Source: Cryptomeria japonica | Lineage: Eukaryota; Streptophyta; Pinopsida; Cupressales; Cupressaceae | Reading direction: 5' to 3' | Assembly (NCBI RefSeq): GCF_030272615.1 | Contig: NC_081415.1 | Span: forward strand, 265,767,925 to 265,831,924 | Length of the DNA: 64,000 bases | Shown: one piece after another, positions 35,086 through 47,099 of the stretch | Layout: each line of letters starts with the position of its first letter | How positions within the stretch are numbered: position 1 is the stretch's first letter | The notes under the pieces: generated by a model | The model's database searches: none | Told to the model about the DNA's origin: nothing | Seen by the model: only the letters and a program-made list of their open reading frames with translations | Translations under genes and position numbers: made by a program

Positions 35086-36480
35086 CTACCCTTTTTCCAA
35101 CCATGTGACCTTGTAGGGCTCATTGTGTTGTATTCTAGGTAGATGAAGTTTTGTAGTAGCTTCTTCTGATATGATGTTATCAGTTGATCCTGAGTCAATG
35201 ATAACTTTGCACACCTTTCCTTGGATCTTACATTTGATCCTGAAAAGAGATTTCCTTTGAGACATATCTTTCTGAGATGGCTCTTTCATGAGGATCCTCC
35301 TGATCATGAGGTTTTCTGCTTCTTCTGATGGTAGACACCTTTGACTTGGTGTGGTTTCTTCTTGCACAAAATGGACTCTCTTATCACCTCCTTGAGATGA
35401 GCTTGGCTTTTCTGGGCATCTATATGTTGGATGGCCTAGTTTCTGACAGTTGTAACACTTCATGGTGGAGAAGTATGAACCTCTTCCAGGTCCATTAGAT
35501 CTACCCCTTCCCGGGTTGCCTGATCCCCTACCCCTATAGTTAGGTCTACTCTGAGAATCCCCACTTTGCTCAATAAGCTTAGACTCTCCCTGGGACCTAT
35601 GATCTGGGTATCTTCCCCCAAAACTGCCTCTATGACTGCCTCTGTTTCCTCTGCCTCTGCCTCTACCATTATGTTCTTGTTTCTTCTTATTTCTCTCTTC
35701 TACCTTCAATGCTAATTGATAACACTTTTGTAATGTGTTGGGACACCATAGGCTTAACTCTTCCTGAATATTCCATCTTAACCCATTGAGATACCTAGCT
35801 ACTCTGACATTTTCATCTTCTTGTACCTTAGATCTAAGGCTTAGTTTTTGGAATTCTTCAGTGTAACTACTGACATCTAGGTCTTTCTGTCTCAAGTTTT
35901 GTCTCTTCCTATGCAACTAGATTTCATAATCTTCAGGCATGTAGGTGTCTTTGATTTTAGTTACCATTGTCTTCCAAGTGGTTATGGGTTTCTTTCCCTC
36001 TTTCACCCTTTCCTCTTGGATGAATTTCCACCAAGTTAAGGCTGCCCCTCTCATTCTGGATTTGGCTACCTTCACTTTCTGTGCTTCAATAATACCATCA
36101 CACTCAAAGTGATTCTCTAGACCCTCTATCCACTCCATTAGTGCTTCTGGTTCCATCTTGCCACTAAAAAGGGACACTCCATCTAGGGCCTTTCCAGTCA
36201 AAGCTTTCAAAGCTTGTAAAAAGGTTTCTTGTTCTCTATCCAAGATTGGATCTGGTTCTGGGATTTCTTCCTCTAAGGTTTCATTCTTATCTTCAGCACT
36301 TTCTACTCTCTCACTGACTTCTTCGGTCTTGACTTCTACTTGGTTCAACTTTCTTTCAAGTTGTTGTAATCTTTCCCTAAGGAGTCTATTTTCTTCACCC
36401 TGATCCTCCATCCTCTTTGCTAACTCTGCATTGGTCGCCATGTTGTCGGTGTTGTCTCCCACTGACTCACCACCTGACAT
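35086..36480 (-). pseudogene. gag-pro: Chromovirus C Gag and protease
   Basis: Starts at the ATG 36480 (MSGGESVGDNTDNMATNAEL), just inside the PBS. The N-terminal coiled coil (ENRLLRERLQQLERKLNQVE) is followed by the capsid domain (LEWIEGLENHFECDG-like, here LMEWIEGLENHFE, and AALTWWKFIQEE). One TAG (35917) interrupts it after MPEDYEI, and the frame resumes as LHRKRQNLRQKDLDVSSYTE. An Arg/Gly-rich region precedes the CCHC knuckle CYNCQKLGHPTYRC (about 35412-35458). Protease shows VIIDSGSTDNIISEEA (about 35170-35205). A TAG after VTWLEKG ends the stretch. Confidence 0.93.
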
Positions 36481-36509
36481 ATGCTAATCTCTCAACCCAA
36501 ATCTGAATT

Positions 36510-36522
36510 GGCTCTGATACCA
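36510..36522 (-). other. Primer-binding site of chromovirus C (initiator tRNA-Met)
   Basis: The minus strand reads TGGTATCAGAGCC, continuing AATT, three bases inside the 5' LTR. This is the initiator-methionine-tRNA type. Confidence 0.93.
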
Positions 36523-36525
36523 CTA

Positions 36526-39123
36526 TGATGAGGAGGGATGACAGAAGGTTAGTCTTCTTTGAGGTTGGTGGGCTTTTGTTCTCAATGTTCTTCCCAAATC
36601 AATCCCTAGGCACAAATGGGATTCTTCTAAACCTTTCTCCTATCTCCTCCTCTCTATTCAACACTACTTGCACCCTATTGTATTGGACATCACTCCTCCT
36701 TACCTTCCATGCTAAGGCATTCAAGTCTAAAATGAGGTCCTCTTGAGTGTCACCAAAAATGAACAAGTTTGGTTGTCCAACTGGCTGAATCTCCTCTCTC
36801 CCCGGAATGGGCAACTGTTGGAGAACCATGGTTTACCTAATCTTATTTGCTCCTTTAAGGATTTCAATCATATTAATCTATTGATTGAACATCTGGACAG
36901 GTCTACAAGGTATGATGACTGTCCTTCACTTCTCAAGAATGGAAATTTCTCAATTTGAGACAAGGAACGTAGGGTTACTCAAAGCAACTTTCTAGGTGCA
37001 AAAGGTCAATTTGATCAAATGGCTCAATAAAATGCTTTGGATATTGTAGTAGGGTGTCTTAGGTCTCTACTCATCAATTTTGATGATTTGAAACAACCAA
37101 TTTCTTCCCCTTCCTTACCGATTTCATGAATTGGTCAAATTTGCTCCAAAAAGGCTACTAGAATTAGCCCTAGTTTTTAGTGAAATTTGTTCACCCTGCT
37201 CAAACTGGTAAACTTCATGACAAACCCTTGGAGATGTGGTAATTTGATGTTGAAACTCAAGGATTTTTGCTATGGCAAGTACTGTACAGACTGTTTTAGT
37301 GCTGTCCCACAAAATAGGCACTTTTCAAGGGTTTTTAAGAGTTTTGGTGAGGGTTTGCGAATTAAAGGTTACCTCCATGATGCTAGACCCAAATTAAAGG
37401 TTTCAAAACTTGCTATGATATATACCAAACACTCCCAATGATTCAAATCTTATCTTAGAACACTGACATTATGACAAATAAATGCCATACTACTGCCCTT
37501 ACACAGAAAAAACAGTCTAGAGGCCTGGGACAACAATGTTTTTAAGGTTTTGCATTCATTTTGAACATTTGTAAACCATATACAATGAAAGTATATCATA
37601 TATGGATGCAACAAAGACTTAAAATGAGTGTGAACACCCTGCAAAGCAAATAAGAAGGGATCTTTATAACTGTTGTTCATAAACTGCCATCACTGCACTT
37701 TGACAGTATTAACACTGTTACACTTGTTTTCTTTATTTTAATTCACTTCTTCACTCTGTCCCTGGCCTGCAAAAAGGTGTTAATGGCAAGGTAAAACAAT
37801 ATATATATCCTCTTCAAGGATCTTGTAAATTTGAACACTTAAGAAGATGCCTCAAAACATGACAGCATTATGAGACTGTGACAAAGAAATACACCTTTCT
37901 AGGATCCTTATTTAGGTCCTTTACAATCAAATGGTGTACCCTATCTTCTTAACCTTGAAAACACTTACAAAATCATTCCCATGATGCATAAAGAGAAATC
38001 CATCATTCCATGCTATCCATTTGGGAGGTTGGCAATGAGGTTTTATCCATGAAACAGTGACACACTGTTTTTACAATCTGATTACACCTTTGCTTCTTGT
38101 AACCAACCAAGTCATGAGAGAGACGAGGATGGTGGAATACAATGAAGATTCTTGCCAACTTAATTCTTCATCAAACTATCAAAGTATAGTGCTATGAACA
38201 GCAAAGTACCATTCAAACAACTTTAAGGATACCCAAGCCAAGTTGCTCACTCCACATACTTGCCATGGGTTTACAAACACTTGTACATTGCTAGAAATGG
38301 AAAATGGATGTATGGTACAGTATGTACAGATCCAAAAAATTCCCTCAAAGCCATGGATGAAGAGACCTTGAAGAAATTAGTTGGACCATGAATAATCTTC
38401 CATTGGAACCACAAAACAATGCCTTTTTCAAGAGCACTTCAAGTGAAACTTGTTCCAAACCCCAACAAAAGATCAGAGATCACTACTAAAACATCAAGAG
38501 AGATCACAACAATGAAAAACAGGAGTAGTACGGACTCATGGAGCCATGGTACGGACTGTACTCTCAAAAGTGCAGAAAATTAGTTAAAAACTCACAAAAA
38601 TGAGAGCAAAATAAGTATTTCTCTTAATTTTCCAAAATGAACAACCCATACAATGATTGGAACATGGTTTATATACATGTGCCAACTTGTTGAAGCCCTT
38701 GTACGGACAGGTACAGGTTGGAACTAACCAAAACCACCAAAAACCACTTTTTTGACAACTTTTGACAACTTTTGTTGCTCAAAAATTGCATTTTGACTTC
38801 CGGTGACTTGGCACTCAAACCAATGACTCAAAATCATCTAGAAACACTAAATAAATATGCTCCAATGCCTTTCAAGGCTTTCCAACATCAAAAATTCAAA
38901 AATGCTCATTTGGACCCAAAATTGACAATTTTTAGCCTGCCGAGCAAAAAAATCAAAAATCTTGGAAACTCTTAAACACAAATGAGTTCCAAGCCTTATT
39001 ACACCACAAAACAAACCTATTAAACCTACTAGAAGCATAAAATAAACACGCATGCTTAATTTGTAATAAAATGTTATACCTGCTAGGATTTGAGCATTCA
39101 GGTGGTTAGGTGCTCCTGCACCA
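36526..39123 (-). repeat. 5' LTR of chromovirus C
   Basis: 2,598 bp, nearly identical to 29267-31864. It contains a repeated agtacggac word (for example near 38526, 38550 and 38701). Confidence 0.95.
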
Positions 39124-39128
39124 CAATG

Positions 39129-40265
39129 CCTCTCCTGGATCTGTCAATCGTGGGAACGGATGCTCTGCCCAATAAGCTGTATACTCAGCATCCATGCTAG
39201 TGTCCTCGATCTCAGGCCACATGTCCCAGGGTAGGGGCATCATCTCCACCAGCTGTGTCACTGCCTGATCATACGACAGCAACGGCCCAAACTATGTCTG
39301 ATCTCTAACTGTGCGGGCATACATGCCTGAGCCCTAGGGCATCCTTTGAATCCGGCCAAACTGTTAGCCAACCCTGTCCACCAGCTATCTCTCTAACACA
39401 TAGGGCATCCACCCAATCAGGTACCTACTCCGGAAGGTGTAGGGCAGCTCCACTGTGTCATCCTCCCACTCCTCATAGCCCAGATATGGTCTCCATATGA
39501 CCACATCAATGTCATCCAACACTCGCCGCCAATGCTCTAACCTGCCAATCCGCTGCTGTGATGTGATCATATCATACAAATGTACAAAGCTGCGTCCATG
39601 ACCTCTACCCCTGAAGTGTATCGGTCAGGTAACCGGTAGATGCTCATAGGCCCATACCTGCAGCAGTGTCACTCCACAGCCCAATCCCACTGATCCATGA
39701 TAAACAAACTGATGAAGCTCATAATACAAATGGGCCAGCACACATGGTCCCCAGGCGTATCTGGTGTGCTGCATCACCAGTGTCTCCAGTGCTCCTCCCC
39801 AACCCACAGCCAAACCCCATGTCGCCCTATCCAAACATAGGAACCCACTAATAGCTCCTCCTATCACTGCCGGCAGCGCTAGTCCTGTGGCTATCATGGT
39901 GTCCCATGCCACATGTCCTGCCCTCATCGCCAGTCCAGGGTCCTGGAACACCTGTCTCAATGCTTCTCTATCTCCATCTCGATTGTATGGGATCAGCTCC
40001 CCATCGATCGGTACCTGCAATATCCTGTACACATCCTCTAGGGTGACTATCATCTCACCCATCGGCATATGAAACGTGCACATCTTAGAGTGCCATCTCT
40101 CAGCCAGCGTAGTCAGCAAACCCATGTTTGCTTGAAACTCAAGCACATACAGCACATGTCTCAAACCCATCTCCTCGATGGCAGCTCTATCCTCAAACGA
40201 TAACTCATCTCGCAACCTCTGTGTCGACGGGAATCTCTCCCGTGACTCAGCATCGGCAAATACTC
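39129..40265 (-). pseudogene. Antisense plant mobile domain (PMD, MAIN-like) ORF of gypsy T
   Basis: A 219-codon open frame (40284-39625) and its continuation match the PMD family: GVFADAESRERFPSTQRLRD, LEFQANMGLLTTLAERWHSK, MPMGEMIVTLEDVYRILQVP, VAWDTMIATGLALPAVIGGA and GVTLLQVWAYEHLPVT. After a TGA at 39625 it continues FVHLYDMITSQQRIGRLEHW, VIWRPYLGYEEWE and RSRYLIGWMPYVLER, then two more stops and DMWPEIEDTSMDAEYTAYWA before the chromovirus target. PMD proteins (MAIN, MAIL1, PP7-like) act in silencing and genome stability in plants, and PMD genes are known to be carried by transposons. Here it lies antisense between pol and the 3' LTR. Confidence 0.85.
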
Positions 40266-40569
40266 CTGCAGTCAAGCAAATCAATCATGTCAGTCATAGT
40301 GGCACTCCCTATTCATCACAAAATGTTACTCACACTTGCACTCCCTGTTCATCACAAAGTGCTGCTCATATTTCAGTACTCCTTGTTCATCACAAAGTGC
40401 CTTGATCTATCCTAGTCTTCCTAGAGGACCTGCTTGAGTGTATCCTCTTAGCATCTTATCCAATCAACAGTGTATGTTCATCACAGAACTACCGATTTGA
40501 CCTAGAAGATGCAAATTCATACTTTTCAAATGCAAACACACTTACATGACATAAACACGCTCAAAGACT

Positions 40570-40781
40570 GCACAGACGTGCCTGCTTGACACAGACGTGC
40601 CTATGCTCATCACAGATGCGCCTGGGAGACACAAACGTGTCTTCTTGGCACAAACGCACCTGTCCATCATAGATGCGGCCGCAATTGACGCAGACGTGGG
40701 TCTAGACATAGACGCGCCTGGCACAAACACAGACGTGCCTAGCGAATGTAGACGCGCCTGTCACCAACGCAGACGCGCCTG
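40570..40781 (-). repeat. Motif array 3: RCGTCTGTGT-type, about 11 copies, inverted relative to arrays 1 and 2
   Basis: On the plus strand the copies read cacagacgtgcct, cacagatgcgcct, acacaaacgtgtct, acatagacgcgcct and acgcagacgcgcct, spaced about 20 bp. Their reverse complement is the same cg[c/t]gtctgtgt core as arrays 1 and 2, extended by a 5' aggc. The array sits between the candidate first exon and main exon of the antisense PMD ORF. Confidence 0.85.
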
Positions 40782-40896
40782 GATGTTTTTGGACACTTTT
40801 TGGACCCTATTCTAAACGCATTTATTGCTCTATCTAGCATGCATTAATGACAAAAATTAAATGCGTCAAAGTACGAGGAGGTTTGGTGGTACTTAC

Positions 40897-40962
40897 CGGC
40901 TCTCCTGCCTCTGCTGGCCTCTGGAATCGGCGAACGCGGTCGAATCTGTGAGTCAAAGCCAT
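40897..40962 (-). other. Candidate first exon of the antisense PMD ORF
   Basis: The minus strand has an ATG at 40962 and reads MALTHRFDRVRRFQRPAEAG then EP, followed at once by GTAAGTACC, a strong plant 5' splice site. A matching acceptor, TTGACTGCAG at 40266, precedes GAGTATTTGCC of the main exon. This splice would join out of phase by one base, so either this copy has an indel or the real sites differ. Confidence 0.5.
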
Positions 40963-40969
40963 CGCTGCT

Positions 40970-41294
40970 GACTATTGCTGCTCAATCTTCACTCTGCAAT
41001 ATGCTCTCGTGGACGTGTAGATGACAATGAGGATGTATTTTCCCCCGTGGTCTATCTTATAGCCTACCCTAGCCCTCCCCTTCATTTCCCGAGTCAGTCT
41101 TCATTATCCCATGACTTTGTCACTTTATCCGGTCAGTCCATTCTCACCTTTCTTTCTTATCGAGAGATTGTCTGCAATCTTTTTCAGACATTTTCATCCA
41201 ATCTCTCAAGGGGGCATATCATTCCCATCTTGGGGCAACTTTGTATCAGTTCATCTTATCTTCTTTGAAACAACGCGACAAGCCGCATTGTCTC
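40970..41294. other. Upstream region of the antisense ORF / 3' untranslated region of gypsy T
   Basis: No gene. Pyrimidine-rich on the plus strand, it leads into the polypurine tract. It would contain the promoter of the antisense unit if it has its own; no convincing TATA was identified on the minus strand. Confidence 0.4.
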
Positions 41295-41308
41295 AAAGAG
41301 GGGCAAAA
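41295..41308 (+). other. Polypurine tract of gypsy T
   Basis: AAAGAGGGGCAAAA directly abuts the 3' LTR start TGTAGACACC. Confidence 0.88.
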
Positions 41309-42084
41309 TGTAGACACCCAAAATTGTCATGTCTAATTAAATAAATATTTTATTTATTTAATTATCTAAGCTTAATTCTTCTATTAATTAAATAAATCTT
41401 TATTTATTTAATTAATTCATTTATCCTCTTCTAGCCTTATTTCTCATTTAAATAAATACATTTATTTATTTAGATTATCCTTTTCCTAAATTAAATAAAT
41501 ATTTTATTTATTTAATTATCCCACTTCTTCTATTAATTAAATAAATCTTTATTTATTTAATTAATTCATTAACCTTTTCTACCCATGACACATGTCATTC
41601 ATCTCTTAATTCATACACTACCTACCCCTTTCATTATTTTATTATTTATTTTACCTACCCTCTAATCATAGCCGACCTCCTTTTACACCTCTCAATCTTA
41701 TCCCTCCATTTCATATAGTGTCTTCTATATAAGGAGATGTTTTCTTCATTATCAAACCCTAATGAGCTAATGATCTAATTACTTGATCACTTGACTACAC
41801 TACGATCCCACTTGCAACCACATTCCGTTCTTTGTTGAGCTCTTGTGCACATAAAATCTGAGAGCAAATCTATCAAGCAAGATCAATGGAGATAGGAAGA
41901 ATAGAGATCCAAACCCTATTGGACATGTGATGGTATAATCTTTGTGATTTCATTTGATTTGCATTGTCTTAGGTAATCTTCATATGTTATGGTGGATCTT
42001 TGTTGTTGTTAGGCTAGGGTTTTGTGGTTGAATTCATTTAGCCTTTCAATATTGTTATTATTGTATCCATTTTCACCATATGCA
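41309..42084 (+). repeat. 3' LTR of gypsy T (776 bp)
   Basis: Aligns with 19614-20384 and includes the five AT-rich palindromes (41334-41564) and the TATA box near 41726. The following bases, GTTAG, do not match the left flank CATAC. Confidence 0.93.
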
Positions 42085-42712
42085 GTTAGCATCAAAGCTT
42101 CTAAAGAGAAATTGTCATAGTCATAACAGTAGATATCATATGATCATTGAGCAGTGATCTGAAATGCAAATTATAGCAAGGTATTGTGACTATAAGATAG
42201 AAACCATCCTAGGAGCCTCCAAAATATCAAAAGTTGAGAAAGTAGCAAGCTTACTATACAAAGACAATGATCACTATAAAGTTGTAGTCAAGTTAAAAGC
42301 ATTGATTTGTGGGAACAAAGGGTTTCATATGGGGATAGAGTAGTCTCATGAAATATCATGACAGTCATAATCATAATCTAAAGAGTAGTCAAATCTTCAA
42401 GATAGATTGGTGATAGTGCAGTCATTCATTAATTGTTTTGGACATTTCAAGCTATGTTTTCCTAATAGATGGTCAAGTATAGAACAACAACACTCAGAAA
42501 ATATAGTCTAGGGAGATTGCAATCTACAGTAAAGCCAGTAGGCAGTCATACCTAGTAACAAATAAAATGACAGTAATCAAGTCTATTGAGTGAAAAAAGA
42601 GCAGGGTATAAGTTTCTAAAAGGTCTTTTCAAACCTTAACAACAAATAACACGTTATTGTTGCAGCATTGTGAAAACTTGACAAGAACAACACCTTATAA
42701 CCTCAAGAGGCA
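42085..42712. other. Unassigned sequence between gypsy T and CACTA copy 2
   Basis: About 630 bp, no open frame or repeat recognised. It is not homologous to the sequence that follows CACTA copy 1 at the T insertion site. It may be subterminal CACTA sequence or unrelated flank. Confidence 0.35.
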
Positions 42713-42904
42713 TAGCAATCATAGGGTAACTCATGTCAAATGTGCAACTCAATACAATAAATAATCTTAGTTTGTAGCCCTATAGCATAATAATGTAGTC
42801 CTTGACCAAGTATGCATATAAGAAACATCTAAATATATTAAGGCACAAGCATCAAAGTCAGAGGTTATGACAACTAGTTAAAAACATCAAGTACAAAAAG
42901 GTTA

Positions 42905-43540
42905 GTTTCAGTCACTAGAACACAATTTGCAACATGCATTAGGAGTTTTCCTCCTTACAAATAGTGCAACATTAAAAAGGTATTATCAAAGCTACAACCA
43001 CAATTCAAAGAGGAAGCTTACAAAGATAGGACAAAGCTAGGTACAGTCATAAGTCAAGACAAATGCATAGTTGAAACTCAGTCCAAAATAGTGAAGAAGT
43101 ACAACAAATGACATGAGAAGTCTAAAGATGTATTATAGCAATCACGAGTCAAGGATTAATGAAGAGATTTTTTGCATCCATGATACAATCCTTAAAAGCA
43201 TCCATGATACAATCTCAAACACACTTTTTACCATTCTCTTGGTGATTGTGCCCAATTGTGTATGTCTTGCTTATATATGAAAATGGCATTTTGCAACTTT
43301 CCACTGACGATGTATTTGAGATGTCTTTGATTTAGATATGGCATGAGCTTAGTCGTAGAGTGAGACTAGGGAGTTGGACCATCTCAATCATGGTGTGCCT
43401 GCATATGTATATAGTTTTGTGTATTCATTAAAGATTTTCATTTAATTTTAATCAACTAAAGAGAAATATTCATGACTTACAAGTAATTAAAAAACTTACA
43501 ACATGAAGCATATTCATTACTTACAAGTAATAAAAAAACT
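42905..43540. other. CACTA copy 2 segment absent from copy 1
   Basis: About 630 bp present here but missing from copy 1 near 14045. No frame or terminal repeats recognised. The right junction lies in a repeated phrase (aaaaaacttacaa), so a deletion between short direct repeats in copy 1 is plausible. Confidence 0.5.
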
Positions 43541-46500
43541 TACAAGGATGAGGCATATTCATAACTTTTGTAGTCCTACCTTGGATATCAACACTAGAAG
43601 CAACTCATATTGTTCATGTACAGACAAGACAATATGGGAGTTCATTATACCCAACAACTTGTGGTGTTGTTGTTTGTGTTGGCTCTTTTGGACCCTGCAA
43701 TTAAGATTTAGCTCTGTTGGACCCTGCAATTAAGATTTAATATACATTATTCAATAAGATTAACTGTGCAACATAATGAAATATTGAAAAATGTGTTATC
43801 TTGTTGAGCTTCACTTGGTTTCAAGAATAGTTTAAAATTCTCTACTTAACAGGGCCAACCACATGAAGGTGGAAGCTCATTTGGCCCCTCCGCCCCCCTA
43901 ACATCACTCTAAATTCCCCGTTAACATCTTATAACATTCATTCATTCATTCTTTCTACCATTAATAAAATATAGCATTCATTCATTAATACCACATAATG
44001 TTCATTAACACATAACATTGATTAACATTAATTGACACGTAACATTCATCAATATTAATTAACACATATCATCCATAACCATTAATTAGCACCTAATTAC
44101 ATTCACTAACACATAAAAATCAGTCATTATCAAATAAGTTAGATTACAATCATTTCTTTCTTTGTTTTTTCTTTGAAGCTATGAAAAGACTAAATGGAAC
44201 ATCGGTTTCTTCATCATTTCCCCCCTTTGTAGATGTTCCACCAACTGCTCATAATCTCGATGTATGCCTAGTCCTATACTAAGGACGAGGACATTGAAGC
44301 GAAGGGGGGTCCTCTGCAATAACAAAGAAATGGGTTAAATTAAAAAAAATAAAAATTATTGTTACAAGTATTTCATTAATCTAGAGAACATAATTGATGT
44401 GCTCTTTACCTGATGGGGCCACATCATTTTGTGTAGCCTCAACCTCAACATGTTGAATGTGAGGCCTCACCTCGACTTAGTCTGACATTCAGTGGATTTT
44501 ATATTTAGACTATTATGGATACTTTATTTTGATGCATTTTGAGACTTAGAACTTATATGATTTCAGGATTTGGATAACATTGCTATGGTTTGATGATCTA
44601 CTTATATGCTTTATGAGATAGAACACTACATGATTGTTAGATAGGATGATATTGCAATGATAGATGTCGTTATTGAATTTGCAGGACTTTACTCTGAATA
44701 TTGAACTATGATGTATGGTTAAGTTTATGTGAATTGGGATGAAATTGCTTATGAGAATTTGCTTGATAAAAGATGTATTTAATCTATGCAGATGAAAATT
44801 TTATGCAAGTGATGATGTGTATTGTTATATTATTGAATTATATTATATATGGATATTTGGAAGTACTAATGTGTTAATTGAGATGCGCAGGAAATTTACC
44901 ATGTGACCATGGAAAAATTACAGAGAACCAAACCTAGACTTATGTATGTTCGTAAGCCAGGGGTTGTCTATTTGGAGAGACAACACCCCATTTGTGTTGT
45001 ATTTTATTCGTAACAGTATATGCTGCATGAGTGTTAAGTGTTATTTAAATTTAATGTGTAAAAAAAAAACCACAAGAGACAATTTCATGTTTTAATTTGT
45101 AAAAGTGTTTTATTTGTGTCACTTGACACATGTGTGGATTTAAATTTAAATGTTTTCTTTGTGTCTCTTGGTGGGAAAGTGTTTAACTATAGTTTTTCTT
45201 AAATAATATAATGTGTTGTCATAAATACTTTGGGAATATAATCTTGAAGTGGTCAACTTATGTTTGACCCGAAAATAAACTTCAGAAGGGTTTAAAATGG
45301 GTTAAATGAACATCTAGGGGTAGTTTAATAGGGTTTCCTAAAGCCCATATGGTATACCTAGGGGTTAGGGGTAATTTTAGGCAAGTTTCTACTTTTTGAT
45401 GATCTTTTTAACGCTTTAAAAATTGGCTTTTTTGAGTTGTGCGAAAATTGAAAATTAGAAGTTTAAATCTAATTGAGATTTTTCCTTTTGGAATGAGAGT
45501 CTTTTTGCATTCTGCTTTTCTTTCTTTTTTTTTGGTTTTTAGAATCTTGTGAGAACTCAGAGAAGGAGCTTCTTAAGCAAGATTTTTGGGAATTGGAGGG
45601 TAATCACCCACTCTCCATTTTTGGAGACAAAGAAAATTTTGAATAGCATAAAAAAGATTTGGATAAAAAAATTGGCTAAGGGTAGTAGAAGAAGATTCAT
45701 GGATTGGGCAGCTCTTCCTCAAATATCATCATACCTTTGGGCAGATTAAGGTTGGTTTCATTATTTATTATAATGTCTTCTTTCTTGCATATGTCTGGAA
45801 GTATGTTGGTGTAAGAAATCTGTGTTCTTGAATGTTTTTTTTAGAAATTCATTTGGTATTTTTGCATTATGATTTGTTTGTGTTTTGGGAGTTTTCTCAA
45901 GACCTCTTACTTTTGGGAGAAAAGAGGATCTTGTGGGTGGTAGCAGTGACAACCCTCGAGTGAGAGACTCTCTTTTGAGAGCGATCACAAGGAATCTTTG
46001 TGTGACCCTTGCTGCATGGCCTGTTTGTGCAATGGGGGTCATAAGGAGGGATATAAGGTTAGAATGCCTTTGGGGGGCATAAAGAATATGGGGTTGAGAT
46101 TCTTGATATATTTATTGTGCCATGAGGTGGCTACTTGTTTTTCCATACTTGCAGTTCTCCTCAGGGTATTGGTCCACTACCACCCTTGAAAAGTTCATCA
46201 CCAAAGTGTGGTGCTGTGAAGCCAAGTTGGGAGTGTGTCTGAAAATCTGTATGTATTTTGCCTTCTATGTGTTTGCCTATTTGTTACCCATCTAGGAATT
46301 GGTTCTTCGAGCTCGGGGGTGGCTACCAGTTAGCCTAGGCTGGGAGGTGAGCACTCCGTGGTCATATTGTGTTTTATTATGCAGGAAAAGTCAGGAGAAG
46401 AGAATAGGAACAGTGAAAAGATGCAGAAAATTATTGTTGAAGATACTTAAATCCATTTGTAGTTATTTGTTTAAATTTGTTAGTAGAAAGATACCTCGTT

Positions 46501-46986
46501 CGTTGAATGAGAGGCAAGTTGTAATTTTGAGATAAGGCATGTGATTTAATATTGTAGTTAAATAAAGAAACACCTTGTAATATTTGCAGAATATTGAAAG
46601 AGTTGAAAAAAGCTAGATATGTTTCTGTTTCTATTTTGAAAAGTAAAGGGGTTGCTTGATTTGCATGCAAAAGCTTCTTTTGAAATATAAAAAAAAAATA
46701 TCAGTTTTATTTAAATCTCTTCTTTTTAGCTGAGAATCTATCTCCAATTTAATTGCAGAAAATCATGTTTTGTATTTGCTGTTAACATGTAAATAAATTA
46801 GTTGTTTAATTAGTTGAGAAATCAATGAATCTATTTATTATAGAAAAGTATATTGTATTTCCTAAATTGTATTTCTAAATTGTATTTCTAATTAGTGTTG
46901 ATAAAAAGCTTAACAATAGATTTTGCTTCATTCTTTTATCAGCAATTAAAATAAATAAATAAAAGAGCCTAAGTTTATATACCAAT

Positions 46987-46990
<4 letters not shown>

Positions 46991-47054
<64 letters not shown>
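46991..47054. repeat. (TG)32 microsatellite
   Basis: Uninterrupted tg dinucleotides over 64 bp inside the solo LTR, followed by cacatg. Confidence 0.97.
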
Positions 47055-47055
<1 letters not shown>

Positions 47056-47099
47056 ACATGTAATTTGATTTAACATAATGTTTTCCCTTTGTTATTTTG

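Larger units (their letters stand above)
29267..39123 (-). mobile_element. Ty3/gypsy chromovirus C (9,857 bp) nested in gypsy T
   Basis: Two 2,598-bp LTRs (29267-31864 and 36526-39123) begin TGATGAGGAG and end GCTCCTGCACCA. They are flanked by near-identical 5-bp targets TAATG (29262-29266) and CAATG (39124-39128). Internally there are an initiator-tRNA PBS, gag, protease, RT, RNase H, integrase and a chromodomain on the minus strand, then a polypurine tract. LTR divergence by eye is about 1-2%, lower than that of host element T. The insertion splits the antisense PMD ORF of T. Confidence 0.95.
19614..42084 (+). mobile_element. Ty3/gypsy LTR retrotransposon T, RT-less, with antisense PMD ORF
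   Basis: LTRs at 19614-20384 and 41309-42084 begin TGTAGACACC and end ACCATAT(A/G)CA. A PBS follows the first and a polypurine tract precedes the second. Between them are a long leader, gag, protease, an integrase C-terminal module and an antisense ORF with a plant mobile domain, but no RT, RNase H or integrase core. Features (DGG-type protease, YCxFH nucleocapsid, long leader, extra antisense ORF) fit the Tat-like branch of plant gypsy elements. The flanking 5-mers differ (CATAC left, GTTAG right). Element C is nested inside at 29267-39123; without it T would be about 12.6 kb. Confidence 0.88.

Noticed and set aside
45549-46535. Open frames in the solo LTR (66-93 codons)
   Set aside because: Short, no recognisable domain and no support from neighbours.
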